8,102 bases of DNA. It comes from an uncultured Lachnospiraceae bacterium (GTDB lineage: Bacteria > Bacillota > Clostridia > Lachnospirales > Lachnospiraceae). Under the pieces are notes generated by a model. It made no database searches and had not been told where the DNA came from. It worked only from the letters and a program-made list of their open reading frames with translations. Where the stretch lies: contig CAJUOO010000095.1 of the NCBI GenBank assembly GCA_910588535.1, positions 1 through 8,102 of the forward strand, written 5' to 3'. How positions within the stretch are numbered: the stretch's first letter is position 1; every line of letters starts with the position of its first letter. Positions 1 through 6,337 of this stretch are shown in pieces. The position numbers and the translations under genes were made by a program.

Positions 1-55
1 TTTTATCAGAAAAAGGGCGTGTTCACAATTTATTTACTCATGCGTTTGTCGTGCA

Positions 56-299
56 GACAGCGGGAACGGCGGCGGGGACATCACGCTGGTGGCCCTGCTG
101 GGCATCCCCCTTCGGGGCATCCGGGCTGATGGCCGCCCTTGCCCTCTCCTGCTTTTTTGCCCTGCTCCACCTGGGCACCCGCAGGGCATGTAAAAGGAAA
201 GCTCCCGGAAACATCCCCTTTGCACCCTATCTGTTTTTGGGGTGCCTTGCTGTCACACTGATACTGCATTTCCATAGAACTCGATTAAAAAGAATGTAA
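56..299 (+). pseudogene. C-terminal remnant of a type IV prepilin peptidase (A24 family), frameshifted
   Basis: Two adjacent frames together read as the C-terminal part of an A24 prepilin peptidase, a membrane aspartyl protease that processes type IV pilin or Tad pilin leaders. In the frame of base 59 the sequence gives GNGGGDITLVALLGI, containing the GxGD motif with the second catalytic aspartate (codon 77-79). After the run of five C (106-110) the match moves to the next frame, which continues PFGASGLMAALALSCFFALL, a basic loop (TRRACKRK), then IPFAPYLFLGCLAVTLIL, the usual last transmembrane segment, with a stop at 297-299. Removing one C from the run would join the two parts. Nothing before base 53 resembles the membrane segments expected upstream, so the N-terminal half, including the first catalytic aspartate, is absent. 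The stretch from about 60 to 250 is much richer in GC than the rest of the window, suggesting a foreign or displaced origin. The family call rests on motif and hydrophobicity pattern only. Confidence 0.6.
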
Positions 300-316
300 A
301 AAATTGAAAATAGATA

Positions 317-345
317 TTGAACAATTAAATAGAAAAAGATAAAAT
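317..345 (+). promoter_or_regulatory. Candidate sigma-A promoter for the DUF3737 gene
   Basis: TTGAAC (317-322) and TAAAAT (340-345) are separated by 17 bases and match the -35 and -10 consensus at 4/6 and 5/6 positions. Transcription would start near 352 and give an untranslated leader of about 118 bases. The whole spacer from 300 to 469 is very AT-rich, so chance matches are likely and this remains a candidate. Confidence 0.35.
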
Positions 346-469
346 ACATGTATCAAACATAAAGGAACTATTGTATCACAGTTGTAGATTATAAAGACTG
401 TAATATAACAACAAAGAGAATAAAAACAATAAAATAGAAAATCTGAAATGAAGAAAGGAGATATCCGAT

Positions 470-1321
470 ATGGATAATATAACAAATAAAACTTTTGACG
501 AAGAAAGGGCATTATATGGTGCGGAGAATGTAGTAGTAAAGGATTGTATCTTTGATGGTCCGGCTGATGGAGAAAGTGCATTTAAAGAAGGTAGGCAGGT
601 GACGGTGGAGCGTTGTTTTTTTAATCTGCGGTATCCCTTCTGGCATGATATTGGGCTTGTAATTAAAAATTCAGAGATGACAGAGCTTTGTAGAGCAGCT
701 TTGTGGTATTCTGAAGGGATTGAGATTGTTGAAAGCAAACTTCATGGTATAAAAGCATTGAGGGAATGTAAAGATGTAAAAATGGAGGGGTGTGATATAC
801 TTTCCCCAGAATTTGGATGGTTCGTGCGCGGAATGGAGATGAAGGACTGTTCTGTTCACAGTGAATATTTTATGATGCGCTCTGATCATCTGACCTGTAA
901 GGATGTACATATGTCAGGAAAATATTCATTCCAATATATTGAAGATTCTGTTTTTGAAAATTGTACTTTTGATACAAAGGATGCTTTCTGGCATGCAAAG
1001 AATGTCATTGTGAAGGATAGTGTGGTTAAAGGGGAATATCTGGCATGGTACAGCGAGAATATTACATTTGAAAATTGTAAGATTATCGGGACACAACCAC
1101 TTTGTTATTGTAAGGAACTTCGGTTAATTAATTGTGAGATGGTAGATACGGATTTATCTTTTGAGCGCTCTGAGGTGGAGGCCGTGCTCAAAGCACCTAT
1201 TGTCAGCATTAAAAATCCATTGACAGGCCATATTTATGTTCCGGCTGTCGGTGAAATTATAAGAGATATAGAAGAGGCAAAGGGTGAAATAATAATACAA
1301 AATAAGATTGCGTGTGCTTAG
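470..1321 (+). CDS. DUF3737 family protein, predicted right-handed beta-helix
   Basis: This 283-residue protein resembles the DUF3737 family, whose function is unknown to me. The ATG at 470 is preceded by AAAGGAG (454-460) nine bases upstream, a good ribosome site. There is no signal peptide or membrane segment, so a cytoplasmic location is likely. Most of the chain, from about residue 20 to 240, is a run of short beta-strand repeats of roughly 20 residues with recurring patterns such as VVKDCIF, VERCFF, VFENCTF, VIVKDSVV, ITFENCKI and LRLINCEM. This is what one expects of stacked coils in a parallel beta-helix. Cysteine and aromatic residues recur at equivalent places and may form internal ladders. 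The C-terminus has the motif SIKNPLTGHIYV followed by a short helical tail. Length fits an intact family member. No catalytic motif can be named. It stands alone between decayed genes, with no evident operon partner. The family call is by recognition of the sequence pattern. Confidence 0.8.
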   Translation: MDNITNKTFDEERALYGAENVVVKDCIFDGPADGESAFKEGRQVTVERCFFNLRYPFWHDIGLVIKNSEMTELCRAALWYSEGIEIVESKLHGIKALRECKDVKMEGCDILSPEFGWFVRGMEMKDCSVHSEYFMMRSDHLTCKDVHMSGKYSFQYIEDSVFENCTFDTKDAFWHAKNVIVKDSVVKGEYLAWYSENITFENCKIIGTQPLCYCKELRLINCEMVDTDLSFERSEVEAVLKAPIVSIKNPLTGHIYVPAVGEIIRDIEEAKGEIIIQNKIACA

Positions 1322-1322
1322 T

Positions 1323-1361
1323 TTATATTGGGTATATCTGTTATTTTGAATGACAATATAA
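1323..1361. repeat. Perfect 8-base inverted repeat after the DUF3737 gene
   Basis: TTATATTG (1323-1330) and CAATATAA (1354-1361) are exact reverse complements separated by 23 bases, starting just after the DUF3737 stop codon. The arms contain almost no G or C and are not followed by a T-run, so this is not a convincing intrinsic terminator. It may be chance in AT-rich DNA. Confidence 0.3.
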
Positions 1362-1437
1362 CATCTTTATCAAAGAATAATACTATGAATGATTGGAGCT
1401 AAATACATTTGCATTTTGGGCTATATGGAATCAATAG

Positions 1438-1506
1438 GAGGATCGAAATGATAGTCAGAGGCAGAAGTGCTTGTCTGAGTTGCTTAGATACATAGAGAAC
1501 AATTAA
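1438..1506 (+). other. Possible gene-end remnant or leader mini-ORF upstream of the ATPase pseudogene
   Basis: Two readings are possible. One frame is open from 1438 to the TAA at 1504-1506 and reads like the end of a protein (QKCLSELLRYIENN), seven bases before the ribosome site of the next gene, as if an upstream operon gene had lost its body. In another frame a perfect AGGAGG (1436-1441) precedes an ATG at 1448 that opens only 15 codons (1448-1495, stop TAG). Neither has an identifiable relative. Having two strong ribosome sites within 80 bases (1436-1441 and 1513-1519) suggests an operon border shortened by deletion, but the stretch is too short for proof. Confidence 0.25.
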
Positions 1507-1527
1507 CCCAACGAGGAGGTATTGAAT

Positions 1528-2118
1528 ATGGCAGAATATTCAATTAGTTCGGCGAACTTGAATGTTATTGAGAATGGTTTAAGAAATATCAATAATAATC
1601 TTGGAACCCTAAATAATAACATTGAAGTAATTGACAAACACGTTGGCGATGTGGACAGTAATGTAAGGGCTGTTTATGATGAAGTTGGTGCATTTTTTGT
1701 TCTGGCTTCAAGAATGTAAGAAACAAGTATTTGTAGTTGCAACAGCAAATGATGTGTCTATGTTGCCATCTGAATTGTTGCGTAGAGGTAGGTTTGATGA
1801 ATTATTTTTTGTTGAGTTGCCTACAGCAGATGAACGGCGGGATATTCTATCATTATATATGCGAAAGTATTTGGATTTAGATTTTGTGGTACTTTTGCAG
1901 AAGAAATTGTTGAACTTACTGATGGATTTACAGGTGCAGATTTAGAATCGACAGTAAGAGATTGAGCATATCGCTCTATTGCAAATGATAATTTTGTACT
2001 TAATGAGGAGAAATATGATATGCCAAAACCAATATTAAGACAACCCCAAATACAGACTCAATCAAGTACAATTTTGAATACAATTCAAAATCACCAGCAA
2101 AAACACACAACTCAGTAA
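1528..2118 (+). pseudogene. Broken AAA+ ATPase gene (Ycf46/SpoVK-like C-terminal part)
   Basis: Three pieces in two frames add up to a decayed AAA+ ATPase. Piece one starts at ATG 1528, eight bases after GAGGAGG (1513-1519), and encodes about 52 residues of an Asn-rich, coiled-coil-like N-terminus (IENGLRNINNNLGTLNN, then VDSNVRAVYDEV). Near 1681-1694 the frame jumps to the AAA core: FLFWLQE, sensor 1 (VFVVATAND), and the arginine-finger region LLRRGRFDELFFVELP. Walker A and Walker B are missing, so a large internal deletion is likely. Near 1880-1890 a further frameshift leads back to the first frame for the lid domain (AEEIVELTDGFTGADLES), which has an in-frame TGA at 1963-1965 (VRD*AYRSIANDNFVL) and a Q-rich tail ending at TAA 2116-2118. 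No active ATPase can be made. That piece one and the AAA part come from the same ancestral protein is inference. They could also be two neighbouring genes fused by the deletion. Confidence 0.75.
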
Positions 2119-2514
2119 ATGGATAAGATGAGATTGGATAGGCTGTTGCGGAAGACACGTTCAAAGAGATATATGGATGCATTACATGAATTGGATGCAG
2201 GTGGTCATACACATAAGCAGAATAAGGTAAATGAAATTATAGATGCAATTTGCAGTGAATTTCCAGAAATTGAGATTAGTGGAATTTTGCTAGGATTTGT
2301 TTCAATGTGTTATCTTGTGAAACCATATGAGGTACATACACTGGATGTAACTGGAGGTATAATTGAGCATTATAAGACCGGGCAGGCACTCCCCAATGGA
2401 CTTGAAAAAGCCAGAGGTATTGCCATGAGAGGCGGATATGATTTTATTGAGGTATATATAGATTGTTGTAGGGCTATTAGTGCGAATGGAACGGTTTCGG
2501 TAATATCATGTTAG
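2119..2514 (+). CDS. Hypothetical protein, 131 residues, next to the ATPase pseudogene
   Basis: I do not recognise this family. The frame is intact and its residues look like a soluble globular protein: a basic N-terminus (RLDRLLRKTRSKRYMDAL), a central hydrophobic segment (ISGILLGFVSMCYLV) too short and too mixed to call a membrane span with confidence, and a mixed C-terminal part (GGYDFIEVYIDCCRAI). There is no signal peptide. The ATG at 2119 follows the final TAA of the ATPase remnant without a single base between, and there is no Shine-Dalgarno sequence before it or before the alternative ATG at 2128. It was therefore probably translated by coupling to the ATPase, and the pair probably worked together. 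With the ATPase reading now stopped at 1943-1945 in one frame and 1963-1965 in another, coupling should be lost and expression of this gene is doubtful. It may be a gene early in decay. Confidence 0.5.
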   Translation: MDKMRLDRLLRKTRSKRYMDALHELDAGGHTHKQNKVNEIIDAICSEFPEIEISGILLGFVSMCYLVKPYEVHTLDVTGGIIEHYKTGQALPNGLEKARGIAMRGGYDFIEVYIDCCRAISANGTVSVISC

Positions 2515-2612
2515 AATGGAGGAGTGCAAAATAAAATTTCTCGTCCTGATTTGTGTGCCTACTATAGCAGGCGAATGGGAGTTAGAGCGTACAAAGTTTG
2601 TGAATAATAGCT
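2515..2612 (+). other. Spacer with two overlapping mini-ORFs, no recognisable gene
   Basis: After the stop of the 131-residue gene an ATG at 2516 opens 37 codons (to TAG 2627-2629) and a GTG at 2524 opens 27 codons in another frame (to TAA 2605-2607; reads ISRPDLCAYYSRRMGVRAYK). The GGAGGA at 2518-2523 lies too close to either start to be a useful ribosome site. Neither product resembles anything I know. I take this as spacer, possibly with residual coding sequence from the decayed accessory block. Confidence 0.3.
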
Positions 2613-2640
2613 TTGAATTTGGAAAATAGTGTGATATAAT
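2613..2640 (+). promoter_or_regulatory. Extended -10 promoter for the histidine phosphatase gene
   Basis: A perfect TATAAT (2635-2640) is preceded by TG one base upstream (2632-2633), the extended -10 form, with TTGAAT (2613-2618; 4/6 match) as a -35 at 16 bases. Transcription would begin near 2647, about 28 bases before the ATG at 2675 and before its ribosome site at 2659-2665. This is the best promoter in the window. It marks the border between the accessory block and the core cluster. Confidence 0.6.
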
Positions 2641-2674
2641 CAAAAAAGTGCACAGTAGAAAGGGGATTATATCA

Positions 2675-3403
2675 ATGAGACTTCTAATTATCAGACATGC
2701 AGAGCCAGATTATGCTGTGAACTCTCTTACAAAGAAGGGATTTCGGGAGGCGGCCTGTCTGGCAGAGCGACTTTCAAAGGTAAAGATTGATGCGTTTTAT
2801 GTCTCTCCTCTTGGAAGGGCAAAGGATACAGCTGCGCTGACACTGGAAAAGCTAGGACGCGAAGCGACGGAATGTGAATGGCTTCGGGAATTTGCCCCAA
2901 GAATAATTCGTCCAGACAGAGAGTATGAATCCGTGAGCTGGGACTGGCTGCCTCAAGACTGGACGATAGAAGATAGGTTTTATGACAGAACCATGTGGGG
3001 AGAGGTAGATGCCATGCGCGCGGGAAAGGTGAAGGAAGAGTACCAGTGGGTTACAGAGTCCTTTGACAAGCTGCTTGCCTCTCATGGATATGTGCGAGAG
3101 CAAAATTATTATCGGGTGGAGATGGGGAATCATGACACTATAGCACTTTTTTGCCATTTTGGTGTGGAGTGCGTTTTGCTAAGTCACCTTTTGGGGGTAT
3201 CTCCTATGATATTATGGCAAGGCTTTTGTGCGCTGCCTTCCTCTGTCACAACAGTTATTACAGAGGAGCGCAGAAAGGGGATTGCATGTTTTCGTATAAA
3301 TGGTTTTGGAGATCTGTCTCATCTATATGCGGCAGGTGAGGAGCCATCTTTCTTAGCGAGATTTTGTGAGAACTATGAAAATAAAGAAGAACGACATGAT
3401 TAA
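2675..3403 (+). CDS. Histidine phosphatase family protein (phosphoglycerate mutase-like)
   Basis: A 242-residue cytosolic protein of the histidine phosphatase superfamily, which removes or transfers phosphate through a phosphohistidine. The N-terminal motif RHAE (residues 7-10) supplies the nucleophile His8. Arg48 in SPLGRAKDTA, Glu72 in WLREF and His161 in CHFGVE fit the remaining active-site residues. The stretch between about 75 and 150 (many Trp, Asp and Arg) is a lid or insertion that should set substrate choice, and it does not match the compact classical mutases or CobC. The true substrate cannot be told. I chose ATG 2675 because AAAGGGG (2659-2665) lies nine bases before it. The upstream in-frame GTG at 2648 would lie essentially at the predicted transcription start and has no ribosome site. 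The gene has its own promoter and ends 47 bases before the metG start, so read-through into metG is possible. Confidence 0.85.
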   Translation: MRLLIIRHAEPDYAVNSLTKKGFREAACLAERLSKVKIDAFYVSPLGRAKDTAALTLEKLGREATECEWLREFAPRIIRPDREYESVSWDWLPQDWTIEDRFYDRTMWGEVDAMRAGKVKEEYQWVTESFDKLLASHGYVREQNYYRVEMGNHDTIALFCHFGVECVLLSHLLGVSPMILWQGFCALPSSVTTVITEERRKGIACFRINGFGDLSHLYAAGEEPSFLARFCENYENKEERHD

Positions 3404-3437
3404 ATTATTTGATAAAATAGTATAAAAAATAATAGTT

Positions 3438-3442
3438 AGGAG
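3438..3442 (+). promoter_or_regulatory. Ribosome-binding site that decides the metG start
   Basis: AGGAG lies only two bases before the ATG at 3445 but eight bases before the in-frame ATG at 3451. The second spacing is the functional one, so MetRS most likely begins MCEKGKKGPF. Confidence 0.55.
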
Positions 3443-3450
3443 AAATGTGT

Positions 3451-5421
3451 ATGTGTGAAAAAGGGAAAAAGGGACCCTTCTATATTACAACAGCAATTGC
3501 ATATACTTCTGGTAAGCCACATATAGGAAATACCTATGAGATTGTACTTGCGGACAGTATTGCGCGCTTTAAGAAGCAGCAGGGATATGAGGTATATTTT
3601 CAGACAGGGACAGATGAGCATGGTCAGAAGATCGAAGATAAGGCTCTTGCAGAAGGAATCACCCCAAAGGAATATGTGGATCGTGTAGCTGGCATGGTCA
3701 AATCTGTCTGGGATCAGATGAACACAGATTATAATAGGTTTATTCGAACAACAGATGCAGATCATGAGAAGCAGGTGCAAAAGATCTTTAAGAAATTGTA
3801 TGATCAAGGCGATATTTATAAAGGGTACTATGAAGGTATGTACTGTAAGCCCTGTGAGTCATTTTTTACATCATCTCAGCTCTCTGATGGCAGATGCCCA
3901 GACTGTGGGGCAGAGGTGCAGCCCGCAAAGGAGGAAGCATATTTTTTAAAACTTAGCAAATATACTGACCGCTTGATTGAGCATATTAAGACACATCCTG
4001 AATTTATTCAGCCGGAGTCCAGAAAGAATGAGATGATGAATAATTTTCTTCTGCCGGGACTTCAGGATCTGTGTGTGTCCAGAACCTCTTTTCAGTGGGG
4101 GATCCCTGTTGATTTTGATGATAAACATGTTGTTTATGTGTGGGTTGATGCACTGAGCAATTATATTACTGGTTTGGGATATCATGTGGATGGAGAGAAT
4201 GGAGAGTTATTTGAGAAGTTCTGGCCCGCAGATCTGCATCTGATTGGAAAGGATATTTTGCGCTTTCATACCATTTATTGGCCCATTATGTTGATGGCTC
4301 TTGGGCTTCCGCTTCCTAAGCAGATTTTTGGTCATCCTTGGCTTTTGCAGGGGGATGGTAAGATGAGTAAGTCCAAGGGAAATGTTCTCTATGCAGATGA
4401 GCTGGTGGAGGAATTTGGTGTGGATGCCGTGCGCTATTTTGTACTTCATGAGATGCCATTTGAAAATGATGGTGTGATCTCGTGGGAGTTGATGGTGGAG
4501 AGAATGAATTCCGACCTTGCGAATACATTAGGAAATTTGGTAAACCGCACGATTTCCATGTCCAATAAGTATTTTGGTGGAGTGGTTGAAAACACCGGTG
4601 TGAAGGAGCCAGTGGACGATGAGTTGATCGCTCTGGCAAAGGATACTGCACTAAGAGTGGAAGCAAAGATGGATAAACTTCGCGTGGCGGATGCAATCTC
4701 TGAGATATTTGTGCTGTTTAAGCGCTGTAATAAATATATTGATGAGACAATGCCGTGGGTGCTCGCAAAGGAAGAAGAGAAGAAAGGTCGTCTTGCGACT
4801 GTGCTCTATAATCTTGTGGAGAGTATCTGCATTGGCGCGAGCTTATTAAAACCATTTATGCCAGAGACTTCAGAGAAGATCTTAGGGCAGCTTCATGCAG
4901 CGGAACGTGATGTGGATACTTGCAAGGAATATGGCTTGTATCTATCAGGAGGCAAGGTGACGGATAAGCCAGAGATTTTATTTGCCCGAATGGATGGAAA
5001 AGAGCTCTTGGAGAGAGTGGAGGCAAAGCAAAAGGCCAGAGAAATAGAGAGTGGAGAAAAGCCGGAGGAGCCGGGAATTGACATGGAGGCAAAGCCGGAG
5101 ATCACATATGAGGATTTTGACAAACTGCAGTTTCAGGTTGGGGAGATTATCGCTTGTGAGGCTGTTCCCAAGTCAAAGAAGTTGCTTTGCTCCAAGGTAC
5201 GGATTGGCAGTTCTGTAAAGCAGATTGTATCAGGGATTCGAGCATATTATACGCCAGAGGAGATGGTGGGCAAGAAAGTGATGGTGTTGACAAATCTAAA
5301 GCCTGCGACTCTTGCGGGAGTTGTATCGGAAGGTATGCTGCTATGTGCAGAAAATGAAAAAGGAGAGCTGGCGCTTTTGACACCGGAGAAGCCGATGCCA
5401 TCCGGCGCTGGGATTTCGTAG
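3451..5421 (+). CDS. metG: Methionine--tRNA ligase
   Basis: Class I methionyl-tRNA synthetase, which activates methionine with ATP and charges initiator and elongator tRNA-Met in the cytosol. From ATG 3451 it has 656 residues, usual for the form with a C-terminal tRNA-binding domain. The HIGH signature appears as HIGN (24-27). A single zinc knuckle is seen as C132-x2-C135 and C149-x2-C152 (CKPC and CPDC). The KMSKS loop is at 304-308 (DGKMSKSKGN). An anticodon-binding helical domain follows to about residue 500, then a charged Lys/Glu-rich linker, then an EMAP/Trbp111-like OB-fold domain from about 551 to the end (YEDFDKLQFQVGEI, LTNLKPATLAGVVSEGMLL), which improves tRNA binding and dimerisation in this family. 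The gene follows the phosphatase by 47 bases. This gap is too short for a T-box leader, so if there is tRNA-sensing control it is not here. The ribosome site of the next gene overlaps the TAG stop. Confidence 0.97.
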   Translation: MCEKGKKGPFYITTAIAYTSGKPHIGNTYEIVLADSIARFKKQQGYEVYFQTGTDEHGQKIEDKALAEGITPKEYVDRVAGMVKSVWDQMNTDYNRFIRTTDADHEKQVQKIFKKLYDQGDIYKGYYEGMYCKPCESFFTSSQLSDGRCPDCGAEVQPAKEEAYFLKLSKYTDRLIEHIKTHPEFIQPESRKNEMMNNFLLPGLQDLCVSRTSFQWGIPVDFDDKHVVYVWVDALSNYITGLGYHVDGENGELFEKFWPADLHLIGKDILRFHTIYWPIMLMALGLPLPKQIFGHPWLLQGDGKMSKSKGNVLYADELVEEFGVDAVRYFVLHEMPFENDGVISWELMVERMNSDLANTLGNLVNRTISMSNKYFGGVVENTGVKEPVDDELIALAKDTALRVEAKMDKLRVADAISEIFVLFKRCNKYIDETMPWVLAKEEEKKGRLATVLYNLVESICIGASLLKPFMPETSEKILGQLHAAERDVDTCKEYGLYLSGGKVTDKPEILFARMDGKELLERVEAKQKAREIESGEKPEEPGIDMEAKPEITYEDFDKLQFQVGEIIACEAVPKSKKLLCSKVRIGSSVKQIVSGIRAYYTPEEMVGKKVMVLTNLKPATLAGVVSEGMLLCAENEKGELALLTPEKPMPSGAGIS

Positions 5422-5434
5422 AGGAGGAAATAGA

Positions 5435-6295
5435 TTGAAATATAGAAGGTATGCAGCTTTTGGAAGTTCTTTTTGCGCACTGGCAATTACAGCAATTTTA
5501 TTCATGGTTATTGTTGTGGAGGCGCTGGGAAATGGGTTGGTTGTGCGCGCGAATGAAGTATCTGAAGAAAAGCCAGAATATTTTGTGGTAAAAGCATCAA
5601 GGCAGTGGGATAAGGAGACGTTTGCTGTGTCTGGAAGTCCAGCGTCGCTGGCGTGGATGCTGAAGCCGGGAATAAAGAAGGCGCTTATGGAAGACTGGAA
5701 GTTACTTTTGGTGAATAAAGAAAACTTGCTTCCTGAGGGCTATAAGATAGAGACAAAACGGTTGAGCAATGGGCTTTTGGTAGATGCCAGAATTTATGAT
5801 CCTCTGATGGAATTTCTAAAGGCAGGAAATAAGGAGGGCTGCAATCTTCTAGTCTGCTCTGCATATCGTCCCTATGAGCGGCAGGTGGAGCTTTATGAGG
5901 CAGATCTTGCCAAGTACCAAGGCATGGGCTACAGCTATGAGAAAGCTTGTGCTATCACGGAGGAGACGCTTGCGGTGCCCGGTGCCAGTGAACATCAGGC
6001 AGGGCTTTCTGTAGATATTGTGACGCTGAGACATCAGGTATTGAATGATGCTTTTGCAGATACCAAAGCAGGAAAATGGCTTGCTGAGCATGCGCATGAA
6101 TATGGTTTTATTCTCCGCTATCCAAAGGATAAAGAGGAAATTACTGGAATCAACTATGAGCCATGGCATTTTCGTTATGTTGGCAAGGAGGCTGCCGAGC
6201 AGATATATGAGCTAGGCTGCTGTCTTGAGGAATATGTGATGCTGCAGAATCAACTTGCGATACTGAATATATCAGATAAGACAAAGGATTATTAA
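5435..6295 (+). CDS. D-alanyl-D-alanine carboxypeptidase, VanY / peptidase M15B family
   Basis: A membrane-anchored zinc carboxypeptidase of 286 residues that should remove the terminal D-Ala from peptidoglycan stem peptides outside the cell. Residues about 8-33 form a hydrophobic signal anchor after a short basic start (MKYRRYAAFG). The catalytic domain spans about 100-265: SAYRP with Arg145, then the SxHxxGxxxD motif at 185-194 (zinc ligands His187 and Asp194), and EPWHFR at 242-247 with Glu242 as general base and His245 as the third ligand. All key residues are present. The start is a TTG at 5435, seven bases after AGGAGG (5422-5427). That site begins one base after the metG stop codon begins to end (5419-5421), so expression is tied to metG. 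VanY-type enzymes also occur in glycopeptide resistance clusters, but no vanHAX or vanRS genes are nearby, so ordinary wall maturation is the better reading. Confidence 0.92.
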   Translation: MKYRRYAAFGSSFCALAITAILFMVIVVEALGNGLVVRANEVSEEKPEYFVVKASRQWDKETFAVSGSPASLAWMLKPGIKKALMEDWKLLLVNKENLLPEGYKIETKRLSNGLLVDARIYDPLMEFLKAGNKEGCNLLVCSAYRPYERQVELYEADLAKYQGMGYSYEKACAITEETLAVPGASEHQAGLSVDIVTLRHQVLNDAFADTKAGKWLAEHAHEYGFILRYPKDKEEITGINYEPWHFRYVGKEAAEQIYELGCCLEEYVMLQNQLAILNISDKTKDY

Positions 6296-6337
6296 CAGAG
6301 AACCGCAGGTAGATGGGAAGTCTGTAGGGGAATAGAG

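Noticed and set aside
34..581. Open frames on the minus strand at 34-225, 81-275 and 285-581
   Set aside because: They lie opposite the peptidase remnant and AT-rich spacer, lack ribosome sites and have composition typical of chance frames (Pro/Arg-rich or Phe/Tyr/Ile-rich).
470..1321. DUF3737 protein as a pentapeptide-repeat or secreted pectate-lyase-like enzyme
   Set aside because: The repeats are about 20 residues and lack the strict A(D/N)LXX pattern. There is no signal peptide and no catalytic Asp/Arg pattern of pectate lyases.
3404..3450. T-box or other riboswitch leader for metG
   Set aside because: The gap to the preceding gene is under 50 bases and has no stable hairpin or T-box consensus.
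3436..5486. Several minus-strand frames of 76-126 codons opposite metG
   Set aside because: metG is certain on the plus strand with every family motif. The antisense frames have no motif and are shadows of its codon bias.
5435..6295. VanY gene as evidence of a vancomycin-resistance cluster
   Set aside because: No VanH, ligase, VanX or two-component regulator genes are nearby, and the gene is embedded in a housekeeping run. M15B carboxypeptidases are common wall enzymes.
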